64,000 bases of DNA from an uncultured Bacteroidia bacterium (lineage in GTDB: Bacteria > Bacteroidota > Bacteroidia > Bacteroidales > UBA932). The notes beneath the pieces were generated by a model. It saw only the letters and a list, made by a program, of their open reading frames with translations. It made no database searches and had not been told where the DNA came from. The position numbers and the translations under genes are program-made. The first letter of the stretch is position 1; each line of letters begins with the position of its first letter. The stretch lies in the NCBI GenBank assembly GCA_902789245.1, contig CADAND010000002.1:124001-188000 (forward strand). Direction: 5' to 3'. Shown here one piece after another: positions 24,400 through 33,727 of the stretch.

Positions 24400-25092
24400 A
24401 TGTATCTCATCGGCGGACGTTTACGCGCAAGCATTGAGGCGAATCTCCTCACGGAGGACCGCTGGCGGGTGCTGCTGGACGGTCTGGGCATGACGCTGGA
24501 GGTGTCCCTGTTCGCGATCCTGTTCGCCACGCTGTGGGGCGCCGCCCTCTGCGCGATGCGCATGTCCCGCAACCGCGTCCTGTCCGGGACGGCCGGCACC
24601 TACATCGAACTCATGCGGAGTCTGCCGCTGCTCATCCTACTGCTGGTCTCCTTCTACGTACTCTTCGCCGCGTCTCCCCTCTCCAAGGTACAGATCGCCG
24701 TCGTGTGCTTCTCGCTCTACTTCGGCGCCTATTTCAGCGAGGTGTTCCGGACGGGCATCGAGGGCGTGGACAAGGGCCAGCGCGAAGCGGGTGCCGCCCT
24801 TGGCATGAGCCGGCGCCAGGTGTTCGGCCGCATCGTCCTGCCGCAGGCGCTGCTTCGCTGCCTGCCGCTTTATAAAACCCAGGCGGTCGCCCTCATCAAG
24901 GGCACGTCGATCGTCGGGTACGTGTCCGTCATGGATCTCACCAAGGCCGGCGATTACATCCGCGGACGGACTTTCGACGCTTTCTTCCCGCTGCTTCTCG
25001 TGGCGCTCATCTATCTGATCCTGTCCTGGCTCTTCGGCGCAGGGATCGACCTGATCGAGCGGAGACTGACCCCCAAACACCGCAGCCTATGA
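24400..25092 (+). CDS. amino-acid-type ABC transporter permease (HisM/GlnP family)
   Basis: 230 residues, about five transmembrane helices. The EAA loop GQREAGAALGMSRRQVFGRIVLPQA is where the ATPase docks. Start chosen at 24400 because upstream in-frame codons cover the promoter box. Forms a heterodimer, by inference, with the permease domain of the next gene, which it overlaps by 4 bases. Substrate probably a polar amino acid or similar small molecule. Confidence 0.9.
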   Translation: MYLIGGRLRASIEANLLTEDRWRVLLDGLGMTLEVSLFAILFATLWGAALCAMRMSRNRVLSGTAGTYIELMRSLPLLILLLVSFYVLFAASPLSKVQIAVVCFSLYFGAYFSEVFRTGIEGVDKGQREAGAALGMSRRQVFGRIVLPQALLRCLPLYKTQAVALIKGTSIVGYVSVMDLTKAGDYIRGRTFDAFFPLLLVALIYLILSWLFGAGIDLIERRLTPKHRSL

Positions 25093-26561
25093 CGAGAGCC
25101 TTCCCTGCCCTGTTCCTCACCCTCTGCGTGCTGGCGGCCTCGTGTGCCGGCTCGCAGGAGGACTTCGTCCCGCAGAAGCCGGAAGACCTCGTCGGGCATT
25201 CCGTGGCCGTGACCGCCAACAGCTCGATCGACCTGGACATGTCCAAATACGAAGGCGTTGAACTGCTTCGCATCGGCATCGGCGAGCTGACCGTCGCCGT
25301 GCGGAGCGGCCGGGCCGAATTCGCCATGATACAGGAGATCCAGTTCGACGCCAACCGTCTGAAGGACCTGGGGCTCAGGAAATGCTTCTCAGGCTACCTG
25401 AAAGGCAACGCCGCGGTGGCGGTCCGGCATGAAGACACCTTGCTTTGCCGGCGTTTCAACGAGTTCCTGGGCGAATTCATCGCCTCCGGCGAGCGTGACC
25501 GGTGGCTCCGCGACTGGTCGAGCAATCCGGACTCGATGGCCGTGGTGCAGAGACGCCTTCCCGTCAACACGGAAGGAGAAACAATCGTCACCGGCGTCGC
25601 GCTGGTCTACCCGTTTATTTTCATGAAGGACGAGCAGCTGGCCGGCCTGGAGATAGACATGATGGAGCGTTTCTGCCGCTGGGGCGGCTATCGGGCGGAA
25701 TACGTCATCACGGATTTGCCCGGCCTGATTCCCTCGCTCAGCACAGGCAAGGTGGACGCCCTGGTTTCTCACATCCAGGTCACGGAAGAACGGTCCAAGC
25801 AGGTACTCTTTACCATTCCCTACTTCGAGGGCAGCATCTGCTGCTTCGGCCGGGATCCGGAGGCCGCCGGCGCGCGGCGGGGTCTGGTGCAGACCGTCAG
25901 GGACAGCATCTACGCCAACCTGATCATGGAGCAGCACTGGAAACTGCTGCTGCAGGGCCTGCTCGTCACGCTGGAGATTTCCCTGCTCTCCATCCTGCTC
26001 TCCATCCTGCTGGGTGCGGGATTCTGCTTCCTGCGCATGCGTCGCTCACGGGTGCTCAGCGGCACGGTCAAACTCCTGACGGAGACCATACAGGGCGTTC
26101 CCGTGCTGGTCATCCTGTTGATGATGTGCTACGTCGTTTTCGCGAAATCGCACATCACCGGCACGCTGGTGTCCGTTTTCAGCTTTGCGCTCTTCTACGG
26201 CGCGCGCTTCTGCAGTCTCTTCCACTCCGGGATGCTCAGCGTGGGCCGTGGCCAGTGGGAAGCCGGCGCCGCGCTCGGTCTGAGCAAGTTCCAGACCTTC
26301 CGCCTGGTCGCCCTCCCGCAGGCTTTCCGGCGCATCATTCCCGTGCTCAAGGGCGAGATCGTCTCGCTGATCAAGAGCACGTCGATCGTGGGATACGTGG
26401 CCGTGATCGACCTGACCTGCGCAAGCAACATGGTCCGTGCCCGCACCTTCGACGCGTTCTTCCCGCTGATTCTGGTCTCCATCATCTATATCCTCCTGTC
26501 CCGCCTCTCCGCCCGTGCCCTGAACGCATTGGAGAGAAGCGTCATTTCGAAGAAGAAGTAA
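25089..26561 (+). CDS. ABC transporter substrate-binding/permease fusion, binding-protein lobes apparently permuted
   Basis: 490 residues. Signal or anchor sequence with lipobox-like AASC (C19), binding-protein segments at 28-260, then a HisM/GlnP-type permease from about 280 with EAA loop GQWEAGAALGLSKFQTFRLV. Residues 31-143 look like the second lobe of a family-3 binding protein (EDLVGHSVAVTANSS, ELTVAVRSGRAEFAM, then GNAAVAVRHEDTLL and GERDRWLRDW). Residues 165-255 look like the first lobe (VYPFIFMKDEQLAGLEIDMM, PSLSTGKVDALVSHI, TEERSKQVLFTIPYFEG). This order is the reverse of a normal binding protein. Attachment to the permease would keep the binding domain at the membrane. Confidence 0.82.
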   Translation: MTRAFPALFLTLCVLAASCAGSQEDFVPQKPEDLVGHSVAVTANSSIDLDMSKYEGVELLRIGIGELTVAVRSGRAEFAMIQEIQFDANRLKDLGLRKCFSGYLKGNAAVAVRHEDTLLCRRFNEFLGEFIASGERDRWLRDWSSNPDSMAVVQRRLPVNTEGETIVTGVALVYPFIFMKDEQLAGLEIDMMERFCRWGGYRAEYVITDLPGLIPSLSTGKVDALVSHIQVTEERSKQVLFTIPYFEGSICCFGRDPEAAGARRGLVQTVRDSIYANLIMEQHWKLLLQGLLVTLEISLLSILLSILLGAGFCFLRMRRSRVLSGTVKLLTETIQGVPVLVILLMMCYVVFAKSHITGTLVSVFSFALFYGARFCSLFHSGMLSVGRGQWEAGAALGLSKFQTFRLVALPQAFRRIIPVLKGEIVSLIKSTSIVGYVAVIDLTCASNMVRARTFDAFFPLILVSIIYILLSRLSARALNALERSVISKKK

Positions 26562-26567
26562 TCCGCC

Positions 26568-27644
26568 ATGATAACCGTCAAACACCTCAGCAAAGTATTC
26601 AACAACGCCGGCCGGGAACTCGCCGTGCTGCGCGATGTGAACTGTGAGATCTCCAAAGGCGAAGTGATCTCCATCATCGGCCCTTCCGGCACGGGCAAGA
26701 GCACCTTCCTGCGCTGCCTGAACCGCCTGGAGGAGCCGTCCGGCGGTCAGATTGAGATCGACGGGGTGGACATCCTGGACCGGAACGCCGATGTGAACCG
26801 GCTCCGCCGCAAGATGGGCATGGTATTTCAGAATTTCAACCTCTTCGAGCACCTGACCATCCTGGACAACATCACCCTTTGTCCGCAGACGCTGCTGGGC
26901 GAGCGCCGCGAGGCGGCGGAAGCCCGGGCGATGGAGCTGCTTCAGCTGGTCGGCCTGCGCGAGAAGGCCGGAAGCCTGCCAGGCGAACTGTCCGGCGGGC
27001 AGAAGCAGCGCGCGGCCATCGCCCGCTGCCTGGCCATGAATCCCGAGATCATCCTCTTCGACGAGCCGACCTCCGCCCTGGACCCGACGATGGTCAGCGA
27101 GGTGCTTGCCGTGATCCGGCACCTGGCGGGCCAGGGCATGACAATGGCCATCGTGAGCCACGAGATGGAGTTCGTGCGCAGCGTCAGCACGCGCGTTTTC
27201 TTCATGTACGACGGCGTCATCTATGAGGAGGGAACGCCCGAGCAGATCTTCGAGCACCCGCAGCGTCCGGCGACGGTCGCCTTCATCAACAGGATCCGCA
27301 CCCTGGAATTCACGCTGGCAGACCGGAGCTTCGACCTCTACGGCATGTTCGGCCGCATCGAAACCTTCTGCAACAAATACGGCCTGGGCGACAAGGTGTT
27401 CCTGCGCCTGCAGCACGTCGTCGAGGAGACGCTCACGGGCATCATCCCGTTCTCCGGTCCCGTCCACCTGACGGTGGATTACAGCGAGAAAACCTACAAG
27501 CTCGTCCTGACTTTCACCCAGGAAGGACAGACGGAAAGCATCCTGGACAAACTCCCGGAGGACCACCTGCCGGTCCGGCTGGTCCGCGGCTTCTGCGAGT
27601 CGCTCACCGAGCCCTCTCCCGGCCAGCTGATCGTTACACTTTAA
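26568..27644 (+). CDS. amino-acid ABC transporter ATPase with C-terminal RsbW-like extension
   Basis: 358 residues. Residues 1-240 are a GlnQ/HisP-type ATPase: Walker A GPSGTGKS 38-45, LSGGQ 141-145, Walker B IILFDE 161-166, switch H198. Such ATPases normally end here; this one continues for about 115 residues. The tail ([57 protein letters not shown]) resembles the helix-strand pattern of RsbW/HATPase_c_2 domains without the full ATP-binding motifs, so it may be a regulatory module. Begins 6 bases after the fusion gene; last gene of the importer operon. Confidence 0.88.
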   Translation: MITVKHLSKVFNNAGRELAVLRDVNCEISKGEVISIIGPSGTGKSTFLRCLNRLEEPSGGQIEIDGVDILDRNADVNRLRRKMGMVFQNFNLFEHLTILDNITLCPQTLLGERREAAEARAMELLQLVGLREKAGSLPGELSGGQKQRAAIARCLAMNPEIILFDEPTSALDPTMVSEVLAVIRHLAGQGMTMAIVSHEMEFVRSVSTRVFFMYDGVIYEEGTPEQIFEHPQRPATVAFINRIRTLEFTLADRSFDLYGMFGRIETFCNKYGLGDKVFLRLQHVVEETLTGIIPFSGPVHLTVDYSEKTYKLVLTFTQEGQTESILDKLPEDHLPVRLVRGFCESLTEPSPGQLIVTL

Positions 27645-27669
27645 AGTGCCATCCTGCCAAAATTATTTG

Positions 27670-27677
27670 TATCTTTG
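27670..27677 (+). promoter_or_regulatory. -7 promoter element
   Basis: TATCTTTG, 27 bases before the ATG at 27705, within the gap after the importer operon. Confidence 0.6.
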
Positions 27678-27704
27678 CGCCCGCAATTCACGCTTATACA
27701 CAAA

Positions 27705-29306
27705 ATGATGAATAAGAACTGTTTTCTCGCTGCACTGGCGCTCGTCGCCGCAGTATCTTGCAATGAATCCACGAAATCTCCCCTTGCCAGGAAAGTCGCC
27801 GATTACGCCGTCGTCACCATCCAGGAACCGGATCTGAGCGGCATTACCGACAACGGCAAGGAAGTGCTGAACCTCTACCGCTTTGCCGCCGACGAGGCGG
27901 ACGCCATCTACTGGCAGCAGTATTTCGGCGACAAGCAGGCCCTCCTGGACGGCATCCAGGATTCCGCCCAGAAGACCTTTGCCGAGATGAACTACGGCCC
28001 CTGGGACCGTGCGGACGGCAAATCCTTTGTCGAGGGTTATGCGGACCGCCTGCCTGGCGCCGGCTTCTATCCGGCCGACATGACCGAGGCGGAGTTCAAC
28101 GCCTGGGACAACGCCGACAAGAACAGCCCCTACACGCTGGTGCGCCGCTCCGATGACGGCTCCCTGCAGGCCGTCTGGTACCATGACGCCTACCGGGAGA
28201 ACATCGACCGGATCGCCAACTACCTCACGGCAGCCGCCGACATCACCATCAAGCCCAGCGTCAAGAACTACCTCCTGAGCAAGGCGAACGCCCTGAAGAC
28301 CGACAACTATTATGACAGCGCCATCGCCTGGCTCGACATGGACGACAGCAAGATGGACCTCGTGATCGGTCCGAACCGCGCCACCGACGACCAGCTGCTG
28401 GGCCGCAAGCGCTCCTACGAGGCCTACGTCCTGCTGAAGAACGAAGAAAGGACCTCCGAGCTGATGCAGTATGTCTCGCGGATCGCCGAGTTCCAGAACG
28501 AACTCCCCGGCGACCCCGCCTACAAGGCTTTCCAGCCCGGCACGGGCTCCAATATCTTCTCCTGCGACGCGCTCTACTACGCCGGACTGGCGAATGCGGG
28601 CATCAAGCGCATCGCGCTCAACCTGCCCTTCGACGAGGACGTGCAGGCGGACCGCGGCACGCGCACCATCGTGCTGGAGAACATCATCAAGGCCAAGTAC
28701 AACCACATCGTCCATCCGGCTGGCGAGGAGTTGTTGGAGAACGCCGCCCACCTCTCTTCCGAGGCCTTCTTCTGGCACATCGTCTTCCGCGAGGTCGCGC
28801 ATGGCCTGGGCGTGAAGGAGACCGTGAACGGCAAGGGCACCGTGGCTGAAGCGCTGGGCAGCAGCGCCGCCGTCTTCGAGGACCTGAAAGCCAATGCCGC
28901 CGGCGTGCTCCTGCTCTGCCGGCTGCAGGACCACTTCGACATCAAGCACATCTTCACCAAGGAGGATGCGCTCGAGACCTTCTTCGCTTCCATGATCCGT
29001 TCCGAGCGTTTCGGCGAGGGCAACAACCTGGGCGAGGTCGGCATCATCATCTACAACTACCTCGACGAGGCCGGCGTCTTCCAGCGCAAGGAATCGGGCA
29101 AATACACCCTGGATCTGGCCAAGATGGAGCAGGCGCTCTCCGACCTCACCGAGATCGTCCTGCGCACGCAGGCCACCGGCGACCGCGAGTTCGCCCAGGC
29201 GTTTGTGGCGCAGTACGGCAAGTTGAACGCGAACTACGACGCCGACCGGCGGAAACTCAGCCTGGAGGGCATCCCGACCGACATCCGCTTCGAATTCAAG
29301 AAATAA
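27705..29306 (+). CDS. M49 (dipeptidyl-peptidase III)-like lipoprotein with altered zinc motif
   Basis: 533 residues; start at 27705 or the adjacent ATG at 27708. Signal peptide with lipobox VAAVSC (C19). Overall it resembles the Bacteroidales DPP III-like lipoproteins (QQYFGDKQALLDG, KNSPYTLVRR, GTRTIVLENIIKAKY). Where relatives carry a HExxH zinc motif followed by a distal E..KAD, this protein has R362-E363-V364-A365-H366 and E392-D-L-K-A-N397. Replacement of the first zinc His by Arg should impair zinc binding, so it may be a pseudoenzyme with a binding role. The frame is intact and well conserved elsewhere. Confidence 0.8.
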   Translation: MMNKNCFLAALALVAAVSCNESTKSPLARKVADYAVVTIQEPDLSGITDNGKEVLNLYRFAADEADAIYWQQYFGDKQALLDGIQDSAQKTFAEMNYGPWDRADGKSFVEGYADRLPGAGFYPADMTEAEFNAWDNADKNSPYTLVRRSDDGSLQAVWYHDAYRENIDRIANYLTAAADITIKPSVKNYLLSKANALKTDNYYDSAIAWLDMDDSKMDLVIGPNRATDDQLLGRKRSYEAYVLLKNEERTSELMQYVSRIAEFQNELPGDPAYKAFQPGTGSNIFSCDALYYAGLANAGIKRIALNLPFDEDVQADRGTRTIVLENIIKAKYNHIVHPAGEELLENAAHLSSEAFFWHIVFREVAHGLGVKETVNGKGTVAEALGSSAAVFEDLKANAAGVLLLCRLQDHFDIKHIFTKEDALETFFASMIRSERFGEGNNLGEVGIIIYNYLDEAGVFQRKESGKYTLDLAKMEQALSDLTEIVLRTQATGDREFAQAFVAQYGKLNANYDADRRKLSLEGIPTDIRFEFKK

Positions 29307-29312
29307 GGGGAA

Positions 29313-30080
29313 TTATTCTCCCGTCAACTCACTGATCCGCCTCTGTATCAGGCGCCGGGCAATGGATCCGGGCTTGGGCAGAGGCGGAAGTGCATCCGGA
29401 CGGAACCAGCGCGCGTCGGCGATCTCCGACTCCTGGATCTTGATCTCGCCGCTCTTGTAATCGGCGTAGAACGCCATCATCAGCTGGTCCGGGAAGGGCC
29501 AGGCCTGGCTGCCGGCGTAGCGGATGTTTTCCACCTCGAGCGAGGTCTCCTCGCGCACCTCGCGGCGCAGGGCCTGCTCCAGCGTCTCCCCCGCCTCGAC
29601 GAAGCCCGCCAGGCAGGCGTAGATGCCGCGGGTATCCTTGACGTTGCGAAGCAGAAGCAGTTCGTCGCCCCGCGTAATGAGGGTGATGATGCAGGGCTCG
29701 ATGCGCGGGAAGAGGAGCCGTCCGCAGGCGGGGCACTCCAGCGCGGTCTCGGTGGCGTGCAGCTGCAAGGGCTGTCCGCAGGACGGGCAGAAGCGGGTGT
29801 TTTCTACCCAACTGCCCAGGGCCTTCAGGCGCGAAGCGAGGGCGATTTCCGCATCGTCGTGGGTATAGAAATAGCCCGGCATCGGCTCAAAACTGCAGCC
29901 ATCCGGCGCAGGCGTGCCGGACTGGAGGATCAGGCTCGTGCCGCCGCTGACGCGGTCGTCGAAACGAGCGCGGATTTCTTCAGAAACAAAGGAGGCGATC
30001 CTCTCCGCTTTCGCGGCGTCGCCTCCCCTTTCGACCAGGATCTCCCGGTCGCGAAATATATAGGCACGCGCAAGCGCCAT
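29313..30080 (-). CDS. nudC: NAD+/NADH pyrophosphatase (NudC-type Nudix hydrolase)
   Basis: 255 residues, cytosolic. Zinc ribbon cysteines C98, C101, C116, C119; Nudix box spans residues 159-181 (GFVEAGETLEQA, REVREETS); the NudC signature SQAWPFP at 191-197 sets NAD(H) specificity. It hydrolyses NADH, and in studied members removes NAD caps from RNA. Converges with the M49-like gene, stops 6 bases apart. 9 bases separate its upstream end from the next lipoprotein gene, so the two are probably co-transcribed. Confidence 0.93.
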   Translation of the reverse strand: MALARAYIFRDREILVERGGDAAKAERIASFVSEEIRARFDDRVSGGTSLILQSGTPAPDGCSFEPMPGYFYTHDDAEIALASRLKALGSWVENTRFCPSCGQPLQLHATETALECPACGRLLFPRIEPCIITLITRGDELLLLRNVKDTRGIYACLAGFVEAGETLEQALRREVREETSLEVENIRYAGSQAWPFPDQLMMAFYADYKSGEIKIQESEIADARWFRPDALPPLPKPGSIARRLIQRRISELTGE

Positions 30081-30089
30081 GTCTGTCCG

Positions 30090-30698
30090 TTACTTCTGGG
30101 CAACCGGCGCCTGGATGTCGTCATCCACGCACTGGATGTCATTGAGGTACCATTCGCCGGTGCTCTTCTTCTGGCGCAGCTTGATCACGCGCAGCTTCTC
30201 GTCGTGGCCGGAGCGCAGGCTGACCGTGGCCCAGCCGTTTTCCTGGAAGGTGTACGGGCTGCTGACGGGCGTCAGCTTGTAGGGCATCGAGGGCGTATAG
30301 CCGTTCTCCGGCGTGGCGCCGGCGAAGTAGGAACGCGCCTTGTAGCCCTTGCCCTGCAGGCGGTCGCGCAGGAACTCCTTCTCGTAGGAGGTCAGCAGCT
30401 CCTCGCCTTTCAGCCAGTTGAGCATCTTGAAGCACTCCTCGGGGCTGGTCTCGTAGCGGCAGAGGGCCGTGACGGTCATCGCGGCGACGCCAAATGCGTC
30501 CTTGCGGTTGGATTCCGGCAGGTCCTGCAGGTCCTGGACATTCTCGGGGAGATTATAGTAAGTGAAAGTCTTGACGCCTCCGCGGAGGATGCTGCCGGCC
30601 GAGGAGCTGACAGAGTCGGCCACCTGTTTGAACACAGAACAGCCAGCGAGCAGGGCGATGGCGGCAACGGCGGAAAATAGCTTGGCAACTGGTTTCAT
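30090..30698 (-). CDS. lipoprotein of unknown function
   Basis: 202 residues. Lipobox LLAGC (C20). The mature part has a helical stretch (KDAFGVAAMTVTALCRYETSP) followed by beta strands (ENGWATVSLRSG, LRVIKLRQKKSTGEWYL) of a DUF-type small domain seen in Bacteroidales lipoproteins. No catalytic motif. Precedes nudC by 9 bases. Divergent from the HerA-like gene across an AT-rich 85-base gap. Confidence 0.7.
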   Translation of the reverse strand: MKPVAKLFSAVAAIALLAGCSVFKQVADSVSSSAGSILRGGVKTFTYYNLPENVQDLQDLPESNRKDAFGVAAMTVTALCRYETSPEECFKMLNWLKGEELLTSYEKEFLRDRLQGKGYKARSYFAGATPENGYTPSMPYKLTPVSSPYTFQENGWATVSLRSGHDEKLRVIKLRQKKSTGEWYLNDIQCVDDDIQAPVAQK

Positions 30699-30746
30699 GG
30701 TACTGCTTAATTTGACGCTAAGTTAGCAAAAAAGCTGAAGTTTTGC

Positions 30747-30754
30747 TATATTTA
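30747..30754 (+). promoter_or_regulatory. -7-like element of the HerA-like gene
   Basis: TATATTTA, one base off consensus, 29 bases before the ATG at 30784. Confidence 0.4.
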
Positions 30755-30783
30755 CACGATAGAATTCAAAAACTCAACCTGCT

Positions 30784-32385
30784 ATGTACGACGCCACTCA
30801 CGGACTCTATGTCGCTCACGGTCCTAACGGACCTATCTCCATTGTCGGCAAGATGGCCAACCGCCACGGACTTATCGCCGGTGCGACCGGCACCGGTAAA
30901 ACCGTCACCCTCCAGGTGCTTGCCGAATCCTTCAGCCAGGCGGGCGTGCCCTGCTTCATGGCCGACATGAAGGGAGATCTGTCCGGCATCAGCCAGGCCG
31001 GCCGTCTGAGCGGTTTCATCGAGAAGCGTCTGCCGGAATTCGGCCTTGAGGCCCCGCAGTTCTCCGGCTGCCCGACGCGTTTCTACGACGTGTTCGGCGA
31101 GCAGGGGCATCCGATGCGCACCACCATCTCCAACATGGGCCCGCAGCTGCTCAGCCGCCTGCTCGGCCTGAATGACGTGCAGGCCGGCGTGATGGACATC
31201 ATTTTCCGCGTCGCGGACGACAAGGGGCTGCTGCTCATCGACATGAAGGACCTGCGCGCCCTGCTGGGCTACGTGGCCGAGCACGCGGACGAGTACTCAC
31301 GCACCTACGGAAACGTCTCCACGGCCAGCGTCGGCGCCATCCAGCGCGCGCTGCTTTCCCTGGAGAACCAGGGCGCGGAGAAGTTCTTCGCCGAGCCGTC
31401 CTTCGACATCCAGGACCTCTTCGCGGTCGAGAACGGCCGCGGCGTGATGAGCGTGCTGGCCGCCGACAAGCTGATGCTCAACCCGAAGCTCTATTCGACT
31501 TTCCTGCTCTGGCTGCTGTCCGACATCTATGCGAACATGCCGGAAGTCGGCGACCAGGAGCTACCGAAGCTCGTTTTCTTCTTCGACGAGGCGCATACCC
31601 TCTTCACGGACACCGCCCCCGCGCTGGTCAGCAAGATCGAGCAGGTGGTCCGCCTGATCCGAAGCAAGGGCATCGGCGTGTACTTCATCACGCAGAACCC
31701 TTCCGACATCCCCGACAGCGTCCTGGGTCAGCTGGGCAACCGCGTCCAGCACGCCCTGCGCGCCTACACGCCGAAAGACCAGAAAGCCGTCAAGGCCGCC
31801 GCGGAGACCTTCCGCGCCAATCCCGCCTTCAAGACCGAGGATGCCATCATGGCCCTCGAGACCGGCGAGGCGCTGGTCAGTTTCCTCGACGCGAAGGGCG
31901 CCCCGAGCGTCGTGGAGCGCGCCAAGATCCTCTTCCCGCTGAGCCAGATCGGCGCCATCACCCCCGGGCAGCGGCTGGACATCCAGAATGCCTCCCCGCT
32001 GGGCGGGAAATACGATCACATCATCGACCGCGAGTCCGCCTTCGAGATCCTGCTGGCCGACGCGCAGAAGGCCGCCGAGGAGCAGGCGAAGCAGCAGGAG
32101 GAAGTCGAGCGCCAGAAGGCCGCAGCCGTCCAGGCGCGCGAGGCTGCCGTCGCCACCAAGAAGACGGCCAAGGCCAAGAAGACCATCGTCGGCACGGTCG
32201 CGGCCGCCGCTGCCACGGCAGCCATTTCCAGCGTGTCCCGCAGCGCGGGTACGGCCGTTGCGAACGCCGTGACCGGCAAGAAGAGCAAGAGCACCAAGAG
32301 CACGGCCGAGAAAGCCATCGGTAGCGCCACTTCCAGTGCGCTTCGCACCCTGACCCGCAGCATCCTGGGCAGCCTGATTAAATAA
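30784..32385 (+). CDS. HerA-like ATPase (DUF853/YjgR family)
   Basis: 533 residues. Walker A GATGTGKT at 33-40; Walker [11 protein letters not shown] near 262-271; sensor/arginine-finger region [30 protein letters not shown]. This is the HerA/FtsK-class P-loop fold, thought to pump DNA or other polymers; the YjgR group has no settled function. The last 110 residues are a lysine/alanine-rich tail ([23 protein letters not shown]) suited to nucleic-acid or membrane contact. No partner nuclease (NurA) is adjacent. Followed by a hairpin terminator. Confidence 0.88.
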   Translation: MYDATHGLYVAHGPNGPISIVGKMANRHGLIAGATGTGKTVTLQVLAESFSQAGVPCFMADMKGDLSGISQAGRLSGFIEKRLPEFGLEAPQFSGCPTRFYDVFGEQGHPMRTTISNMGPQLLSRLLGLNDVQAGVMDIIFRVADDKGLLLIDMKDLRALLGYVAEHADEYSRTYGNVSTASVGAIQRALLSLENQGAEKFFAEPSFDIQDLFAVENGRGVMSVLAADKLMLNPKLYSTFLLWLLSDIYANMPEVGDQELPKLVFFFDEAHTLFTDTAPALVSKIEQVVRLIRSKGIGVYFITQNPSDIPDSVLGQLGNRVQHALRAYTPKDQKAVKAAAETFRANPAFKTEDAIMALETGEALVSFLDAKGAPSVVERAKILFPLSQIGAITPGQRLDIQNASPLGGKYDHIIDRESAFEILLADAQKAAEEQAKQQEEVERQKAAAVQAREAAVATKKTAKAKKTIVGTVAAAAATAAISSVSRSAGTAVANAVTGKKSKSTKSTAEKAIGSATSSALRTLTRSILGSLIK

Positions 32386-32396
32386 AAAAGGCTAAT

Positions 32397-32429
32397 AACA
32401 AAATTGTTAGCACATCTAACAGTTTTGTT
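32397..32429 (+). terminator. long AT-rich hairpin after the HerA-like gene
   Basis: AACAAAATTGTTAG and CTAACAGTTTTGTT pair at all 14 positions (one G-T) around CACAT. A short T-rich run follows. Probably a terminator; AT content and extra GTTAG copies downstream (32408, 32460, 32484 area) leave room for a regulatory role. Confidence 0.6.
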
Positions 32430-32492
32430 TTATACACTGAATTATGAAAAATTACGAAAGTTAGTAGTTGTTACAACATTTTTGTTAGTTTC

Positions 32493-33707
32493 ATGAAGTT
32501 AACACGCAATACAATTGTGATTCTCCTCCTGGCACTGACCGCCTGCGGCCCCCGCGGCAAGGTGGAAGTGGGCCCGGTGGAGATCCTTCCCGAGCCGCTG
32601 ATCGGTTTTTTCCCGGAGTTGTACGAAGTCGATTCCACCGAAGTCCGCGTCGGCGACTCCTTCACTGGCATGATGAACCGGCTGGGTCTCGGCGCCTCCC
32701 AGGCCTACCTGCTCACGCAGCGATGCGAGGGCACCTTCGACGTGCGCAAGCTGATTGCCGGCAAGCAGGTGCAGGCTTACTATGACACCACGCCCGAGGG
32801 GGGCCGCCAGTTGTGCTACGTCGTCTATACCGAGGACCGCATCCATTCGACGGTCTTCCGCTGCGTTGACTCGCTGGACGTGTGGAAGGTCGAGAAACCC
32901 GTCGAGCATGTCCGCCGCCAGACCGATGTGACGATCAACAGCTCTTTGTGGAACGACATGATCGCCGCCGGCGGCTCCCCCAACCTGATCATGACCCTGG
33001 CCGACATCTACCAGTGGAGCGTGAACTTCTTTGCACTCCAGAAAGGCGACCGCTTCCGGATGATTTACAACGAGCTCGTCAGCGAAGGCGAAGTGATCGG
33101 CGTCGATACGGTCCATTTCGCCTTGTACGATGCCGCCAGCGGCGGCAAGCAGGTCGCGGCCGTCCGTTTCGACACCGGCGACGGCACGCTCGGCACCTAC
33201 TGGGACAAGGGTGGAGAGAGTCTCAAACGGATGTTTCTGAAGGCTCCGCTCAAATACAACCGCATCAGCAGCGGTTTCTCCTACGCCCGCGTACACCCCG
33301 TCACGGGTCAGGTCAGGGCCCACACGGCCGTCGATTACGCTGCGCCGACCGGTACACCGGTCCATGCGCTGGGCGACGGCGTGGTGACGAAACTGGGCTG
33401 GGACGGCGGTGGCGGCGGCAACCGCATCCGCCTCAAGCATTCCCAGGGTTACGAGACCAGCTACATGCACCTCTCCAAATTCGCTCCCGGCCTGAAAGTA
33501 GGCTCCCGCGTGTCGCAGGGCCAGCTGATCGGCTATGTGGGTGCGACGGGCACGGCCACGGGTCCGCACCTGGACTTCCGCGTATTCCAGAACGGCAAGG
33601 CCATCAATCCGCTGTCGCTCAATTCCCCGGCGACCGACCCGCTGGACAAGAAGTTCCTGCCGGCGTTCAATGCGCTGTATGACAAGTATATGGCAGAACT
33701 GATGTAG
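32493..33707 (+). CDS. M23 peptidase family lipoprotein
   Basis: 404 residues. Lipobox LALTAC (C18), an N-terminal helical/LysM-like region, then an M23 (LytM) domain from about residue 255. Zinc ligands H277 and D281 (RAHTAVDYAAP) and H359 are present, but the final HxH motif reads H359-L-D361, so one expected zinc His is Asp. It is either an atypical endopeptidase or an inactive activator of cell-wall hydrolases, as known for EnvC/NlpD. Acts on peptidoglycan in the periplasm. Confidence 0.87.
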   Translation: MKLTRNTIVILLLALTACGPRGKVEVGPVEILPEPLIGFFPELYEVDSTEVRVGDSFTGMMNRLGLGASQAYLLTQRCEGTFDVRKLIAGKQVQAYYDTTPEGGRQLCYVVYTEDRIHSTVFRCVDSLDVWKVEKPVEHVRRQTDVTINSSLWNDMIAAGGSPNLIMTLADIYQWSVNFFALQKGDRFRMIYNELVSEGEVIGVDTVHFALYDAASGGKQVAAVRFDTGDGTLGTYWDKGGESLKRMFLKAPLKYNRISSGFSYARVHPVTGQVRAHTAVDYAAPTGTPVHALGDGVVTKLGWDGGGGGNRIRLKHSQGYETSYMHLSKFAPGLKVGSRVSQGQLIGYVGATGTATGPHLDFRVFQNGKAINPLSLNSPATDPLDKKFLPAFNALYDKYMAELM

Positions 33708-33727
33708 TCATTCATGAACCTAAAGCT

